DNA of 64,000 nt, taken from Streptomyces sp. NBC_01445 (GTDB lineage: Bacteria > Actinomycetota > Actinomycetes > Streptomycetales > Streptomycetaceae). The position numbers were made by a program, and so were the translations under genes. Shown here piece after piece: positions 8,080 to 16,369 of this stretch (position 1 is its first letter; each line of letters opens with the position of its first letter). A model generated the notes under the pieces. That model was not told where the DNA came from. It was given only the letters and a program-made list of their open reading frames with translations, and ran no database searches. Where the stretch lies: assembly GCF_035918235.1 (NCBI RefSeq), contig NZ_CP109485.1, positions 5,753,501 to 5,817,500 on the forward strand, read 5' to 3'.

Positions 8080-10479
8080 CTAGACGGGAAAGCGGCGGTC
8101 GACCCATCTCCACGCGAATTCCAGGGCGACCGCCGCCACCGCCGCGATGCCGACCGCTGTCCACGGCATCGACGCGCCCACCAGCTTCAGCGCGAAGAAG
8201 TCCTGGAGCCACGGCACCACGAGGACGAGCAGGAACGCCGCGCCCATCGCGGCCACCAGGCACACCCGCCACCAGGTGTAGGGCCGCGCGATGATGGCGA
8301 GCACCCACATCGAGACGAGGAACAGCGTCAGCGTCGCCGAGCTCGTCTCGGCGTCGAGCGCGCCGGAGCCCGTGTAGTAGTGCCGGGCGATCACGTACGT
8401 CACGAAGGTGGCCGTTCCGGCGACGACGCCGCCCGGGATCGCGTACCGCATCACGCGCTTCACGAACTGCGGTTTGGCGCGCTCCTTGTTGGGCGCGAGA
8501 GCCAGGAAGAACGCGGGGATGCCGATCGTCAGCGTCGACAGCAGCGTCAGGTGCCGCGGCAGGAACGGGTACTCGATCTGGAAGCAGACCACGAGGACGG
8601 CGAGCAGCACCGAGTAGACCGTCTTGACGAGGAACAGGGACGCGACGCGCGTGATGTTCCCGATGACGCGGCGGCCCTCGGCGACGACCGAGGGCAGTGT
8701 GGAGAAGCTGTTGTTGAGGAGCACGATCTGCGCCACGGCCCGGGTCGCCTCCGAGCCCGAGCCCATCGAGACGCCGATGTCGGCGTCCTTGAGGGCGAGC
8801 ACGTCGTTCACGCCGTCGCCCGTCATCGCGACCGTGTGCCCCTTGGACTGCAGCGCGCCGACCATGTCGCGCTTCTGCTGCGGGGTGACGCGGCCGAACA
8901 CCGTGTTCTCGTCGAGGGCCTTGGCCATCCCGGCCTGGTCGGCGGGGAGCGTGCGGGCGTCGACCGTGTCCTGCGCGCCCGCGAGGCCCAGCTTCCCGGC
9001 GACGGCGCCCACCGACACCGCGTTGTCCCCGGAGATGACCTTCGCGTGGACGCCCTGGTCGGCGAAGTACCGCAGCGTGTCCGCCGCGTCGGGCCGCAGC
9101 CGCTGCTCCATGGCGACCAGCGCGACGGCCTTGGCGCCCTCCTTGACCGCCGGGTCGTCGAGGTCGCCGGCGGCGCGGGCGAGCAGCAGGACGCGCAGGC
9201 CCTGGTGGTTGAGTTCCTCGGTCTCGGCGAGCACCGGGTGCCCGGCCGGCAGGAGTACGTCGGGTGCGCCGAGCAGCCACGCGCTGGCGGTGCCGTCGCC
9301 CTCGCTGAACGCGGCGCCGCTGTACTTGCGGGCGGAGGAGAAGGGAAGTGACTCGGTGCAGCGCCACTCCTCGCTGTCGGGGTAGGCGTCGATGATCGCC
9401 TGGAGCGAGGCGTTGGGCCGCGGGTCGGACTCGCCGAGCGCGCCGAGGACCTTGCGTACGTAGCTCTCCTCGGCCTCGCCGAGCGGGCGCAGCTCGGTGA
9501 TGTCCATGCCGCCCTCGGTGAGGGTGCCGGTCTTGTCGAGACAGACGGTGTCGACGCGGGCGAGGCCCTCGATGGCGGGGAGTTCCTGGACGAGGCACTG
9601 CTTGCGGCCGAGGCGGATCACGCCGATCGCGAAGGCGACGGAGGTGAGCAGGACGAGCCCCTCGGGGACCATCGGCACGATGCCGCCGACGGTCCGCGCG
9701 ACGGAGTCCTTGAAGTCGTTCTCCTTGACCACGAGCTGGCTGATGACGAGGCCGATCGCGGTCGGGACCATCATCCAGGTGACGTACTTGAGGATGGTCG
9801 AGATGCCGGTGCGCAGCTCGGACTGGACGAGGGTGAAGCGGCTGGCCTCCTCGGCGAGCTGCGCCGCGTATGCCTCGCGGCCGACCTTCGTCGCGGTGAA
9901 CGCGCCGCCGCCGGCGACGACGAAGCTGCCGGACATGACCGGGTCGCGGTGTTTTTTGACGACGGGGTCGGCCTCGCCGGTGAGCAGGGACTCGTCGATC
10001 TCCAGGCTGTCGGCCTCGGCACACACACCGTCCACGACGATCTTGTCTCCAGGGCCGATCTCGATGAGGTCGCCGAGGACGATTTCGGAGGTGGAGATCT
10101 CGGTGGCCTGCCCGTCGCGCCGGACCGTCGGTTTCGCCTCGCCGATGACGGCGAGTGAGTCGAGGGTCTTCTTGGCGCGCAGCTCCTGGATGATGCCGAT
10201 GCCGGTGTTCGCGAGGATGACGTAGCCGAAGAGGCTGTCCTGGAACGGCGCGACGAACAGCATGATCAGCCACAGGGCGCCGATGATCGCGTTGAACCGT
10301 GTGAAGACGTTCGCGCGGATGATCTCGGTGGTCGAGCGGGAGCTGCGGACCGGTATGTCATTGACCTCGCCGCGCGCGACGCGCTCGGCCACCTCGGCGG
10401 TGGTGAGCCCCCTCGCCCGCTCGGGGACCGGCACCGGGTGGACCGGGTCCAGCTCGGCGCCCGCGTCGATGTGCGTCAT
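8080..10479 (-). CDS. P-type cation-transporting ATPase, CtpE-like
   Basis: Membrane pump of 799 residues that hydrolyses ATP to move cations. Visible family signatures in order: actuator-domain TGEAD at about 167-171, the ion-site helix with PEGL at 272-275, the phosphorylation motif CLDKTGTLTEGG with Asp315, and the hinge TGDGVNDVLALKDADIGVSMG at 553-573. The transmembrane segment carries PEGL, not the CPC or CPX of heavy-metal pumps, and there is no N-terminal metal-binding domain. This places it with actinobacterial CtpE/F type pumps. Its length is close to that of Mycobacterium CtpE (reported as a calcium pump), which is my best guess for the substrate. A DUF2530 membrane protein gene precedes it on the same strand. 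Confidence 0.9.
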   Translation of the reverse strand: MTHIDAGAELDPVHPVPVPERARGLTTAEVAERVARGEVNDIPVRSSRSTTEIIRANVFTRFNAIIGALWLIMLFVAPFQDSLFGYVILANTGIGIIQELRAKKTLDSLAVIGEAKPTVRRDGQATEISTSEIVLGDLIEIGPGDKIVVDGVCAEADSLEIDESLLTGEADPVVKKHRDPVMSGSFVVAGGGAFTATKVGREAYAAQLAEEASRFTLVQSELRTGISTILKYVTWMMVPTAIGLVISQLVVKENDFKDSVARTVGGIVPMVPEGLVLLTSVAFAIGVIRLGRKQCLVQELPAIEGLARVDTVCLDKTGTLTEGGMDITELRPLGEAEESYVRKVLGALGESDPRPNASLQAIIDAYPDSEEWRCTESLPFSSARKYSGAAFSEGDGTASAWLLGAPDVLLPAGHPVLAETEELNHQGLRVLLLARAAGDLDDPAVKEGAKAVALVAMEQRLRPDAADTLRYFADQGVHAKVISGDNAVSVGAVAGKLGLAGAQDTVDARTLPADQAGMAKALDENTVFGRVTPQQKRDMVGALQSKGHTVAMTGDGVNDVLALKDADIGVSMGSGSEATRAVAQIVLLNNSFSTLPSVVAEGRRVIGNITRVASLFLVKTVYSVLLAVLVVCFQIEYPFLPRHLTLLSTLTIGIPAFFLALAPNKERAKPQFVKRVMRYAIPGGVVAGTATFVTYVIARHYYTGSGALDAETSSATLTLFLVSMWVLAIIARPYTWWRVCLVAAMGAAFLLVLVVPWLQDFFALKLVGASMPWTAVGIAAVAAVALEFAWRWVDRRFPV

Positions 10480-10601
10480 GCAAACGACAGTACGGGCGGA
10501 TTTGCGGCTTCACCCCTCGGGTGCGCCAAAGATCCGACTCGGGGAGGACGTGGCGGCGAGGGGGCCGGTCCCGTGGTCGTACGCGGGCTGCGCGCCGGCC
10601 G

Positions 10602-10874
10602 CTACTCGGCTGCCGGGCCCGCCTCGGCGGCCGCGCGCTTGAGCGCCGCGTCGCGCCCCCGTACGTACCAGATACCGATGAGTCCGAGCCCGGCTCCGGC
10701 CAGGCAGGTCCAGATCCACCACGTGTGGCCGTGGTCGTCGAACCAGCCGTAGAACGGCAGCTGCGCCAGGAAGAGGACGAACCACAGGATCGTGCCGCCC
10801 GTGATGGTGGCGACCACGGGCCCTTCAAGGGGCTCGGGTGCCTCGTGCTTGGGGGTCCACTTCTCCATGGGCAT
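10602..10874 (-). CDS. DUF2530 small membrane protein
   Basis: Protein of 90 residues with two hydrophobic helices: GPVVATITGGTILWFVLFLAQLP before a short loop (FYGWFDDHGHTWW), and IWTCLAGAGLGLIGIWYV, followed by a positively charged tail (RGRDAALKRAAAEA). This is the pattern of the actinobacterial DUF2530 family, whose role is unknown. Two ATG codons (10874 and 10868) are in frame; the first is used here. It lies 122 bases upstream of the P-type ATPase gene in the same direction and may share its transcript. Confidence 0.82.
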   Translation of the reverse strand: MPMEKWTPKHEAPEPLEGPVVATITGGTILWFVLFLAQLPFYGWFDDHGHTWWIWTCLAGAGLGLIGIWYVRGRDAALKRAAAEAGPAAE

Positions 10875-11059
10875 AGCTTACGAGGAGCAGGAAACGACGT
10901 CTTCAGTCGCCCCGGAACCCTGATGGGTCAAGGGTCTACGCGCGGAGATAGCCATTTCTTGCTCATATGTTCATACTGAAACGGCCTGAGTCTGGCCACT
11001 TCTGTTCGTAGAAAACGCCAAACAGCGCCCCCACCAGCACACCGATTCAGAGGTCATCC

Positions 11060-12505
11060 ATGTCCAGCTCGGCCCCCGCACCGGTCGATCTCACCGAGCC
11101 GCCGTCGGCCCCCCAGAACGGCCTCGACCGCTTCTTCAGGATCTCCGAGCGGGGTTCGACGGTCAGCCGCGAGATCCGTGGCGGCTTCGCCACCTTCTTC
11201 GCGATGGCCTACATCATCGTGCTGAACCCGATCATTCTCGGCAGCGCGAAGGACATGTACGGGCACCAGCTCGACAACGGCCAGCTGGTCACCGCGACCG
11301 CGCTCACCGCCGCCTTCACGACCCTGCTCATGGGCGTCATCGGCAACGTCCCGATCGCGCTCGCCGCCGGACTCGGCGTGAACACGGTCGTCGCCCTCCA
11401 GCTCGCGCCCCGCATGTCGTGGCCCGACGCGATGGGCATGGTCGTCCTCGCGGGCTTCGTCGTGATGCTCCTGGTGGCGACCGGCCTGCGCGAGCGCGTC
11501 ATGAACGCCGTGCCGCTCGGCCTGCGCAAGGGCATCGCGATCGGTATCGGCCTGTTCATCATGCTGATCGGCCTGGTCGACTCGGGCTTCGTCTCCCGCA
11601 TCCCGGACGCCGCGCACACCACGGTGCCGCTCCAGCTCGGCGCCGACGGTCACCTCAACGGCTGGCCCGTCCTCGTCTTCGTGCTCGGCGTGCTGCTCAC
11701 CCTCGCCCTGATCGTGCGCAAGGTGCCGGGCGCCATCCTGATCTCCATCGTCGTCATGACGCTCGTCGCGATGGTCATCGACGCCGTCGCCAACGTCCCG
11801 AGCTGGGGTCTGACGACGCCCAAGTGGCCCGGCAACCCGGTCGAGATGCCGGACTTCGGGCTGGTGGGCCAGGTCAGCCCGTTCGGCGGCTTCGACAAGG
11901 TCGGCATGCTGACCGGCATCCTCTTCGTCTTCACCGTGCTGCTGTCGTGCTTCTTCGACGCGATGGGCACGATCATGGGCGTCAGTGACGAGGCCAAGCT
12001 GACCGACGAGAGCGGTCAGATGCCCGGCATGAACAAGGTCCTCTTCATCGACGGCATCGCCGTCGCCGCGGGCGGCGCCTCGTCCTCGTCGGCCACCACC
12101 TGCTTCGTGGAGTCCACCGCCGGCGTCGGCGAGGGCGCACGCACCGGCTTCGCCAACGTGATCACCGGCGGCCTGTTCGCCGTCGCGCTGTTCCTCACGC
12201 CGATCGCCACGATGGTCCCGTCCCAGGCGGCCACGCCCGCGCTGCTCGCGGTCGGCTTCCTGATCCTGTCGGGCTCGATCGGTGCCATCGACTGGAGCGA
12301 CTACACGATCGCCATCCCGGCCTTCTTGACGATGGTGATGATGCCGTTCACGTACTCGATCACCAACGGCATCGGGATCGGCTTCATCAGCTTCACCCTG
12401 CTGCGGGTCGCGGCGGGCCGCGCCCGTACGGTGCCGGTCGCGATGTACATCGTCGCGGCGGTCTTCGCCTTCTACTACCTGATGCCGGCGCTGGGTCTGA
12501 CCTGA
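11060..12505 (+). CDS. NCS2 family purine permease (AzgA/PbuG-like)
   Basis: Membrane permease of 481 residues for nucleobase uptake by proton symport. The N-terminus shows the AzgA-type signature, GLDRFFRISERGSTVSREIRGGFATFFAMAYIIVLNP, followed by about 12 hydrophobic segments including the conserved AAGLGVNTVVAL and the region CFFDAMGTIMGVSDEAKLTDESG and SSSSATTCFVESTAGVGEGARTG typical of the COG2252 group. Substrates of characterised relatives are hypoxanthine, guanine and adenine. The ATG at 11060 has AGAGG six bases upstream. The 185-base leader was examined for a purine riboswitch; the conserved purine-aptamer loops were not seen. Confidence 0.9.
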   Translation: MSSSAPAPVDLTEPPSAPQNGLDRFFRISERGSTVSREIRGGFATFFAMAYIIVLNPIILGSAKDMYGHQLDNGQLVTATALTAAFTTLLMGVIGNVPIALAAGLGVNTVVALQLAPRMSWPDAMGMVVLAGFVVMLLVATGLRERVMNAVPLGLRKGIAIGIGLFIMLIGLVDSGFVSRIPDAAHTTVPLQLGADGHLNGWPVLVFVLGVLLTLALIVRKVPGAILISIVVMTLVAMVIDAVANVPSWGLTTPKWPGNPVEMPDFGLVGQVSPFGGFDKVGMLTGILFVFTVLLSCFFDAMGTIMGVSDEAKLTDESGQMPGMNKVLFIDGIAVAAGGASSSSATTCFVESTAGVGEGARTGFANVITGGLFAVALFLTPIATMVPSQAATPALLAVGFLILSGSIGAIDWSDYTIAIPAFLTMVMMPFTYSITNGIGIGFISFTLLRVAAGRARTVPVAMYIVAAVFAFYYLMPALGLT

Positions 12506-12575
12506 GCGCCCTGAAGGGGAGCCAGGGGCGCGGGGAACTGCGCGACCAGCCACAGACGGCCCGCAGGCGGAGGAG
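12506..12575. repeat. Dispersed Streptomyces intergenic repeat (GGGGCGCGGGGAACTGCGCG type)
   Basis: The stretch after the permease stop contains GGGGCGCGGGGAACTGCGCG followed by ACCAGCCAC and GGCCCGCAGGCGG. From memory this is a very common short dispersed sequence in intergenic DNA of many Streptomyces. It lies between a + and a - gene and may act as a bidirectional terminator; no mobile-element coding sequence is present. Confidence 0.6.
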
Positions 12576-12764
12576 TCACGCCGCCCCGTAGAACTTCTCT
12601 GTCTCCTCGACGGACGTCGCAAAGCGTTCGTCGAAGTCGTCTCGAATGAGCGTCCGGACCACATAGTCCTGGACGCTCATTCCTCTTTTGGCGGCGTGGG
12701 ACTTGAGCCGGTCGAGCAGCTCACCGTCTATCCGCAGGCTGAGCACTGTCGATCCCATGCGCAA
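12576..12764 (-). CDS. Ribbon-helix-helix (CopG-type) DNA-binding protein
   Basis: Small protein of 62 residues (60 from the second ATG at 12758, which is equally likely). The N-terminal part STVLSLRIDGELLDRLKSHAAKRGMSVQDYVVRTL is a classic MetJ/Arc ribbon-helix-helix: a beta strand with alternating residues (TVLSLRID) and two helices. The tail (IRDDFDERFATSVEETEKFYGAA) is acidic. Such proteins bind operators as dimers and can be antitoxins, but no toxin-like gene adjoins it: the neighbours are a purine permease and a MarR gene. Stand-alone regulator is the best call. Confidence 0.8.
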   Translation of the reverse strand: MRMGSTVLSLRIDGELLDRLKSHAAKRGMSVQDYVVRTLIRDDFDERFATSVEETEKFYGAA

Positions 12765-12898
12765 CAGAGTCGCGGGCCCCTGTCCGCCCGCGTGTCACTT
12801 TTCGTGGCCACATCACTCATACGGGTGACGAAGGGGGCCCCGAAGGATTCAGTGGGGGGAGTCACGGGAACCCGGTTGGTCTTTAGAGAGAGTAATGA

Positions 12899-12909
12899 GT
12901 TAAGCTAAC
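12899..12909. promoter_or_regulatory. Candidate MarR operator at the marR start
   Basis: Inverted repeat GTTA-AGC-TAAC three bases before the ATG at 12913, within the AT-rich stretch AGAGAGAGTAATGAGTTAAG. A site this close to the start suggests autorepression and a leaderless or very short leader transcript, since no ribosome-binding sequence is visible. Confidence 0.45.
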
Positions 12910-12912
12910 GAC

Positions 12913-13350
12913 ATGCCGGACCTCTCCCATGGTGACGACGCAGCCGCAGTGAACGCACTGCGCTCAGCGGTGATGCGCCTGTCGCGCCGACTCAAGCACC
13001 AGCGGGTCGACGAGTCGCTGAGCCCCACAGAAATGTCGGTGCTCGGCACCCTCGCCCGCTGCGGCAGCGCGACTCCGGGCGAACTCGCCCGCAAGGAGCA
13101 CGTGCAGCCGCCGTCGATGACCCGCATCGTCGCGCTGCTCGAAGCCAAGGGGCTCGTCCGGTTGGAGCCGCATCCCGAGGACCGGCGACAGAAGGTCGTC
13201 ACCTCCACCGAGCAGGCCGAGGCCATGCTCGAAGAGAGCCGCCGCAAGCGCAACGCGTGGCTGGCCTCGCTCGTGGAGAACCTGGACGAGGACGAGTGGG
13301 CCAAGATCCGCGCCGCCGCCCCCGTCCTGGAGAAGCTCGCCCACCTGTAA
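12913..13350 (+). CDS. MarR family transcriptional regulator
   Basis: Winged helix-turn-helix protein of 145 residues. The recognition region reads LSPTEMSVLGTLARCGSATPGELARKEHVQPPSMTRIVALLEAKGLVRLEPHPEDRRQKVVTST, with the DRR of the MarR wing, flanked by N- and C-terminal dimerisation helices. MarR proteins typically repress an adjacent transporter and are released by small ligands. Here an MFS exporter gene follows after 58 bases in the same direction, so the pair is very likely one autoregulated drug-efflux unit. No ribosome site precedes the ATG, suggesting a leaderless transcript. Confidence 0.92.
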   Translation: MPDLSHGDDAAAVNALRSAVMRLSRRLKHQRVDESLSPTEMSVLGTLARCGSATPGELARKEHVQPPSMTRIVALLEAKGLVRLEPHPEDRRQKVVTSTEQAEAMLEESRRKRNAWLASLVENLDEDEWAKIRAAAPVLEKLAHL

Positions 13351-13408
13351 GGCCCTTCGGGGCGTACGTTGACCTGCCGTTCACGGCCGCCAAGGAGGCG
13401 AACCCGCA

Positions 13409-14752
13409 TTGAGTACGGGATCCGGAGCAGACTCCGCCCCCGCACCAGCCGCCCTCGACAAGACCGACCGCCCCGGCAAGAGCTCGATGTTCAGCTCGCT
13501 GAAGATCCGTAACTACCGGCTCTTCGCGACCGGCGCAGTCGTTTCCAACACCGGCACCTGGATGGCCCGCATCACCCAGGACTGGCTGGTGCTCAGCATC
13601 ACCGGCTCCTCGGCCGCCGTCGGTATCACCACGGCCATGCAGTTCCTGCCGATGCTCCTGTTCGGCCTCTACGGCGGCGTCATTGCCGACCGTTTCGCCA
13701 AGCGGAACCTGCTGTTCGTCACCCAGGGCGCGATGAGCCTGTCCGGGCTCTTCCTCGCGACCCTCACCCTCACCGGGAACGTCCAGGTCTGGCACGTCTA
13801 CCTCGCGGCCTTCTTCACCGGCCTCGTCACCGTCGTCGACAACCCGACCCGCCAGTCCTTCGTCTCCGAGATGGTCGGCCCCGACCAGGTCCGCAACGCG
13901 GTCAGCCTGAACTCGGCGAACTTCCAGTCGGCACGCCTGATCGGTCCCGCGGTCGCGAGTGGACTCACCGCTGCCGTCGGTCCGGGCTGGGCGTTCCTCG
14001 CCAACGGCCTGTCCTTCCTCGCCCCGCTCACCAGCCTCTGCCTGATGCGCACCCGCGAGCTGCACCACACCCCGCGCGCCCCGCGCGGCAAGGGCCAGCT
14101 CCGTGAGGGCCTCAACTACGTCTCCAAGCACCCCGAGCTGATCTGGCCGATCGTCCTCGTCGGCTTCGTCGGCACGTTCGGGTTCAACTTCCCGATCTGG
14201 CTGAGCGCCTACGCTGACGACGTCTTCCACGGCGGGGTCGGCATGTACGGCGTCTTCAACACGCTCATGGCCCTCGGCTCGCTGGCCGGCGCGCTGCTCG
14301 CCGCGCGGCGCCGCTCCACCCGGCTGCGCGTCCTCGCCGGAGCCGCGGTCGGCTTCGGTGTCCTGGAGGTCGTGGCCGCGTTCGCGCCCGACGTCTGGGT
14401 CTTCGCGCCGCTGATCGTGCTGCTCGGCATCCTCGGCCTCACGGTCAACGTGACCGCGAACTCGTCCGTCCAGATGGCGACCGACCCAGAGATGCGGGGC
14501 CGCGTCATGTCCCTGTTCATGATGGTGTTCACGGGCGGCACGCCGTTCGGCGGGCCCCTGTTCGGCTGGCTCGCCGACCAGTACGGGGTCCGGCTCAGCT
14601 TCGCCATCGGCGGCCTTGTGTGCGCCACGGCCGCGCTCGGCGTCGGACTGATGCTGGCCCGCGCCGCGAACCTGCGGCTCAAGCTAGACCTGCGCCGGGG
14701 ACGGCAGCACGTGCAGTTCGTACCGCGCGAGAACCTGGCCACGGCGGCGTGA
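13409..14752 (+). CDS. MFS exporter, EntS/MFS_3-like
   Basis: Transporter of 447 residues with about 12 membrane segments. It has the MFS loop pattern GGVIADRFAKRNLLF and, in the periplasmic half, NPTRQSFVSEMVGPDQVRNAVSLNS, which is typical of the enterobactin-exporter-like MFS_3 group. The substrate is unknown; the marR gene upstream suggests drug or metabolite efflux. The start is a TTG at 13409 supported by a strong AAGGAGG ten bases upstream; no ATG or GTG competes. The C-terminus is short and basic (LKLDLRRGRQHVQ). Confidence 0.9.
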   Translation: MSTGSGADSAPAPAALDKTDRPGKSSMFSSLKIRNYRLFATGAVVSNTGTWMARITQDWLVLSITGSSAAVGITTAMQFLPMLLFGLYGGVIADRFAKRNLLFVTQGAMSLSGLFLATLTLTGNVQVWHVYLAAFFTGLVTVVDNPTRQSFVSEMVGPDQVRNAVSLNSANFQSARLIGPAVASGLTAAVGPGWAFLANGLSFLAPLTSLCLMRTRELHHTPRAPRGKGQLREGLNYVSKHPELIWPIVLVGFVGTFGFNFPIWLSAYADDVFHGGVGMYGVFNTLMALGSLAGALLAARRRSTRLRVLAGAAVGFGVLEVVAAFAPDVWVFAPLIVLLGILGLTVNVTANSSVQMATDPEMRGRVMSLFMMVFTGGTPFGGPLFGWLADQYGVRLSFAIGGLVCATAALGVGLMLARAANLRLKLDLRRGRQHVQFVPRENLATAA

Positions 14753-14769
14753 GCCGAGGGGCCTGACCG

Positions 14770-15267
14770 TCAGACGTGCCGGGCCAGGACCTGGCCCGGC
14801 CACACGCCGTCGGGTCCGGTGAACGACTCGGTGCGGACGAAGCCGTTCGCCTCGTAGAACGCGACGAGCTTGCCGTCGTCGCCCGCGTAGCAGTCGACGC
14901 GCAGGAGCGGGATGCCCGCCCTGCGGGTCTCCTGCACGGCGTGGGCGAGCAGCGCGGCGCCCGCCCCGCTGCCGTGCCGGGCCGCGAGCAGATGGACGTA
15001 GCGCTCGGGCTCTCCGGCCGGCTCCACGTACGAGCCGGGCCCCTCGGAGAGTGTGAGCGTGCCGACCGGGATGCCGTCGGTCTCCGCGATCCACGGCACG
15101 CCCCTGGCCACGTACTCCTCGACCATCGCCACGGCCCGCGGACGCTCCGACCAAGGCCTCTCGCCCCACTGCCCCGTGCGCCCCTGTGACACCAGCCACT
15201 CCATGGCCCCGTCGAACAGGCCGACTATCGCGGGGATATCCGCCGCGCTGCCCTTTCTGATCTCCAT
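14770..15267 (-). CDS. GNAT family N-acetyltransferase
   Basis: Acetyltransferase of 165 residues. The start MEIRKGSAADIPAIVGLFDGA is the usual GNAT beginning, and the acetyl-CoA binding loop is near YVHLLAARHGSGAGAALLAHAVQE (a relaxed Q/RxxGxG/A motif) with the final strand motif DGKLVAFYEANGFVR. The segment WGERPWSERPRAVAMVEEYVARG is shared with actinobacterial GNAT proteins of unknown substrate. Its start lies only 17 bases from the divergent thpR start, so both promoters must overlap or the transcripts are leaderless. Confidence 0.88.
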   Translation of the reverse strand: MEIRKGSAADIPAIVGLFDGAMEWLVSQGRTGQWGERPWSERPRAVAMVEEYVARGVPWIAETDGIPVGTLTLSEGPGSYVEPAGEPERYVHLLAARHGSGAGAALLAHAVQETRRAGIPLLRVDCYAGDDGKLVAFYEANGFVRTESFTGPDGVWPGQVLARHV

Positions 15268-15284
15268 ACGGGGAGACTAGCCCG

Positions 15285-15863
15285 GTGAGACTTTTCGCAG
15301 CAGTGCTGCCGCCGGACGAGGCGGTGGCCGAACTGGGGCGCGCCGTCAGCCAGTTGAAGGGGTCCCACGGCCTCGAAGGGGCCGAGGGCCTGAGGTGGAC
15401 CGGTCTCCCCGGCTGGCACTTCACGCTCGCCTTCTACGGGGAGGTGCCCGAGGAGACCGTGCCCGAACTGTCGCGCCGCCTGGAACGGGCGGCGGCCCGC
15501 ACCGCGCCCTTCCCGCTCGCCCTGCGCGGCGGCGGGCACTTCGGGGACCGGGCCCTGTGGGTGGGCGCGTCCGGTGACGTGGCGGCGCTGCGGCGCCTCG
15601 CCGAGCGGGCCGGGGCCGCGGCCCGTAAGGCCGGCCTCGACACGGAGGACCACCGCCACTACCGGCCGCACCTCACGCTGGCACGTGGCTCCGGCACCGT
15701 CCACCTCAAGCCGTACGCGGCCGCCCTCGACTCCTTCACCGGCGAGCAGTGGACGGTGGGTGAGCTGGCACTCGTCCGGAGCAGGCTGCCGAGGTCCGGG
15801 GTGCGCGGCGAGCAGCCCCGCTACGAGAAGGTCGGCGGCTGGCCGCTTTCGGCCACGGGTTAA
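15285..15863 (+). CDS. thpR: RNA 2',3'-cyclic phosphodiesterase
   Basis: 2H phosphoesterase of 192 residues that opens 2',3'-cyclic phosphates on RNA ends. The two catalytic HxT motifs are present: HFTL at 45-48 within GWHFTLAFYGEV and HLTL at 129-132 within YRPHLTLARG. Length fits the bacterial ThpR/LigT family. The GTG at 15285 is the start (MRLFAAVLPPDEAV). It is followed after nine bases by a 29-codon reading frame for a membrane peptide, probably on the same transcript. No RtcB gene is nearby. Confidence 0.92.
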   Translation: MRLFAAVLPPDEAVAELGRAVSQLKGSHGLEGAEGLRWTGLPGWHFTLAFYGEVPEETVPELSRRLERAAARTAPFPLALRGGGHFGDRALWVGASGDVAALRRLAERAGAAARKAGLDTEDHRHYRPHLTLARGSGTVHLKPYAAALDSFTGEQWTVGELALVRSRLPRSGVRGEQPRYEKVGGWPLSATG

Positions 15864-15872
15864 TCTCGAAGC

Positions 15873-15962
15873 GTGGACCCGAAGAGCCGTAACCGGATCA
15901 TGGCCGTTGTGCTGGTACTGATGTTCGCCGTCGTCGCAGTGGCGGCCGCGGTCGGAAAGTGA
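15873..15962 (+). CDS. 29-residue single-span membrane peptide
   Basis: Very short reading frame with a GTG start directly after thpR. It begins MDPKSRNRIM, a positively charged cytoplasmic head, continues with a continuous hydrophobic run of about 17 residues (AVVLVLMFAVVAVAAAV) and stops after GK. Codon third positions are G or C throughout most of it. It looks like a genuine microprotein inserted in the membrane; a similar short tail may exist next to thpR in other Streptomyces but I cannot confirm. There is no strong ribosome site (TCGAAGC), so reinitiation after thpR is likely. The tandem repeat array begins about 60 bases downstream. Confidence 0.55.
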   Translation: MDPKSRNRIMAVVLVLMFAVVAVAAAVGK

Positions 15963-15994
15963 CCGCGGCCGCACCCCGCCGTACCCGCACCCGC

Positions 15995-16369
15995 ACGGCT
16001 ACCGGGCCGCGCGAGACCCCCGCTCTACCAGGCAAAAGCCTTGGGTGACGGCCTCGGGCCAGGGCTGTGCCGTCCCGGGGGACGACGCCCGGACCCCCGG
16101 CCGTTCACGGCGCGAGGCCCCGGCTCTACCAGGCGAACGCCTCCGGTGACGGCCCCGGGCCCGGGCTGTGCCGTCCCGGGGGGCGACCCCCGGACCCCTG
16201 GCCGTTCACGGCGCGAGGCCCCGGCTCTACCAGGCGAACGCCTCCGGTGACGGCCCCGGGCCCGGGCTGTGCCGTCCCGGGGGGCGACCCCCGGACCCCC
16301 GGCCGTTCACAGCGCGAGGCGCCGGCTCTACCAGGCGAACGCCTCCGGTGACGGCCCCGGGCCCGGGAA
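15995..16369. repeat. Tandem array copying the 3' end of the aldo/keto reductase gene (period 101)
   Basis: Four units begin at 16025, 16126, 16227 and 16328, exactly 101 bases apart. The last one is the real 3' end of the aldo/keto reductase gene with its stop codon. Read on the minus strand, each earlier copy again encodes the gene's final residues and stop: PGPGPSPEAFAW in the near copies and PGPRPSPKAFAW in the far, diverged copy. Between them are about 60 bases holding the hairpin CCGGGGG-GCGA-CCCCCGG (+ strand, GNRA-type loop). The array separates the thpR/microprotein transcript from the convergent aldo/keto reductase transcript and could terminate both. Confidence 0.9.

Noticed and set aside
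4022..10273. A 2083-residue open frame on the minus strand
   Set aside because: It runs antisense through the sacsin-like gene, the secreted protein gene and frame-shifted through the P-type ATPase. The translation is Arg/Gly/Pro-rich without domains, a usual artefact of very high GC.
10875..11059. Purine riboswitch before the NCS2 permease
   Set aside because: The conserved loop sequences of the purine aptamer are not found.
12576..12764. Toxin-antitoxin pair with the RHH protein as antitoxin
   Set aside because: No toxin-sized frame with family signatures adjoins it; the neighbours are a permease and a marR gene.
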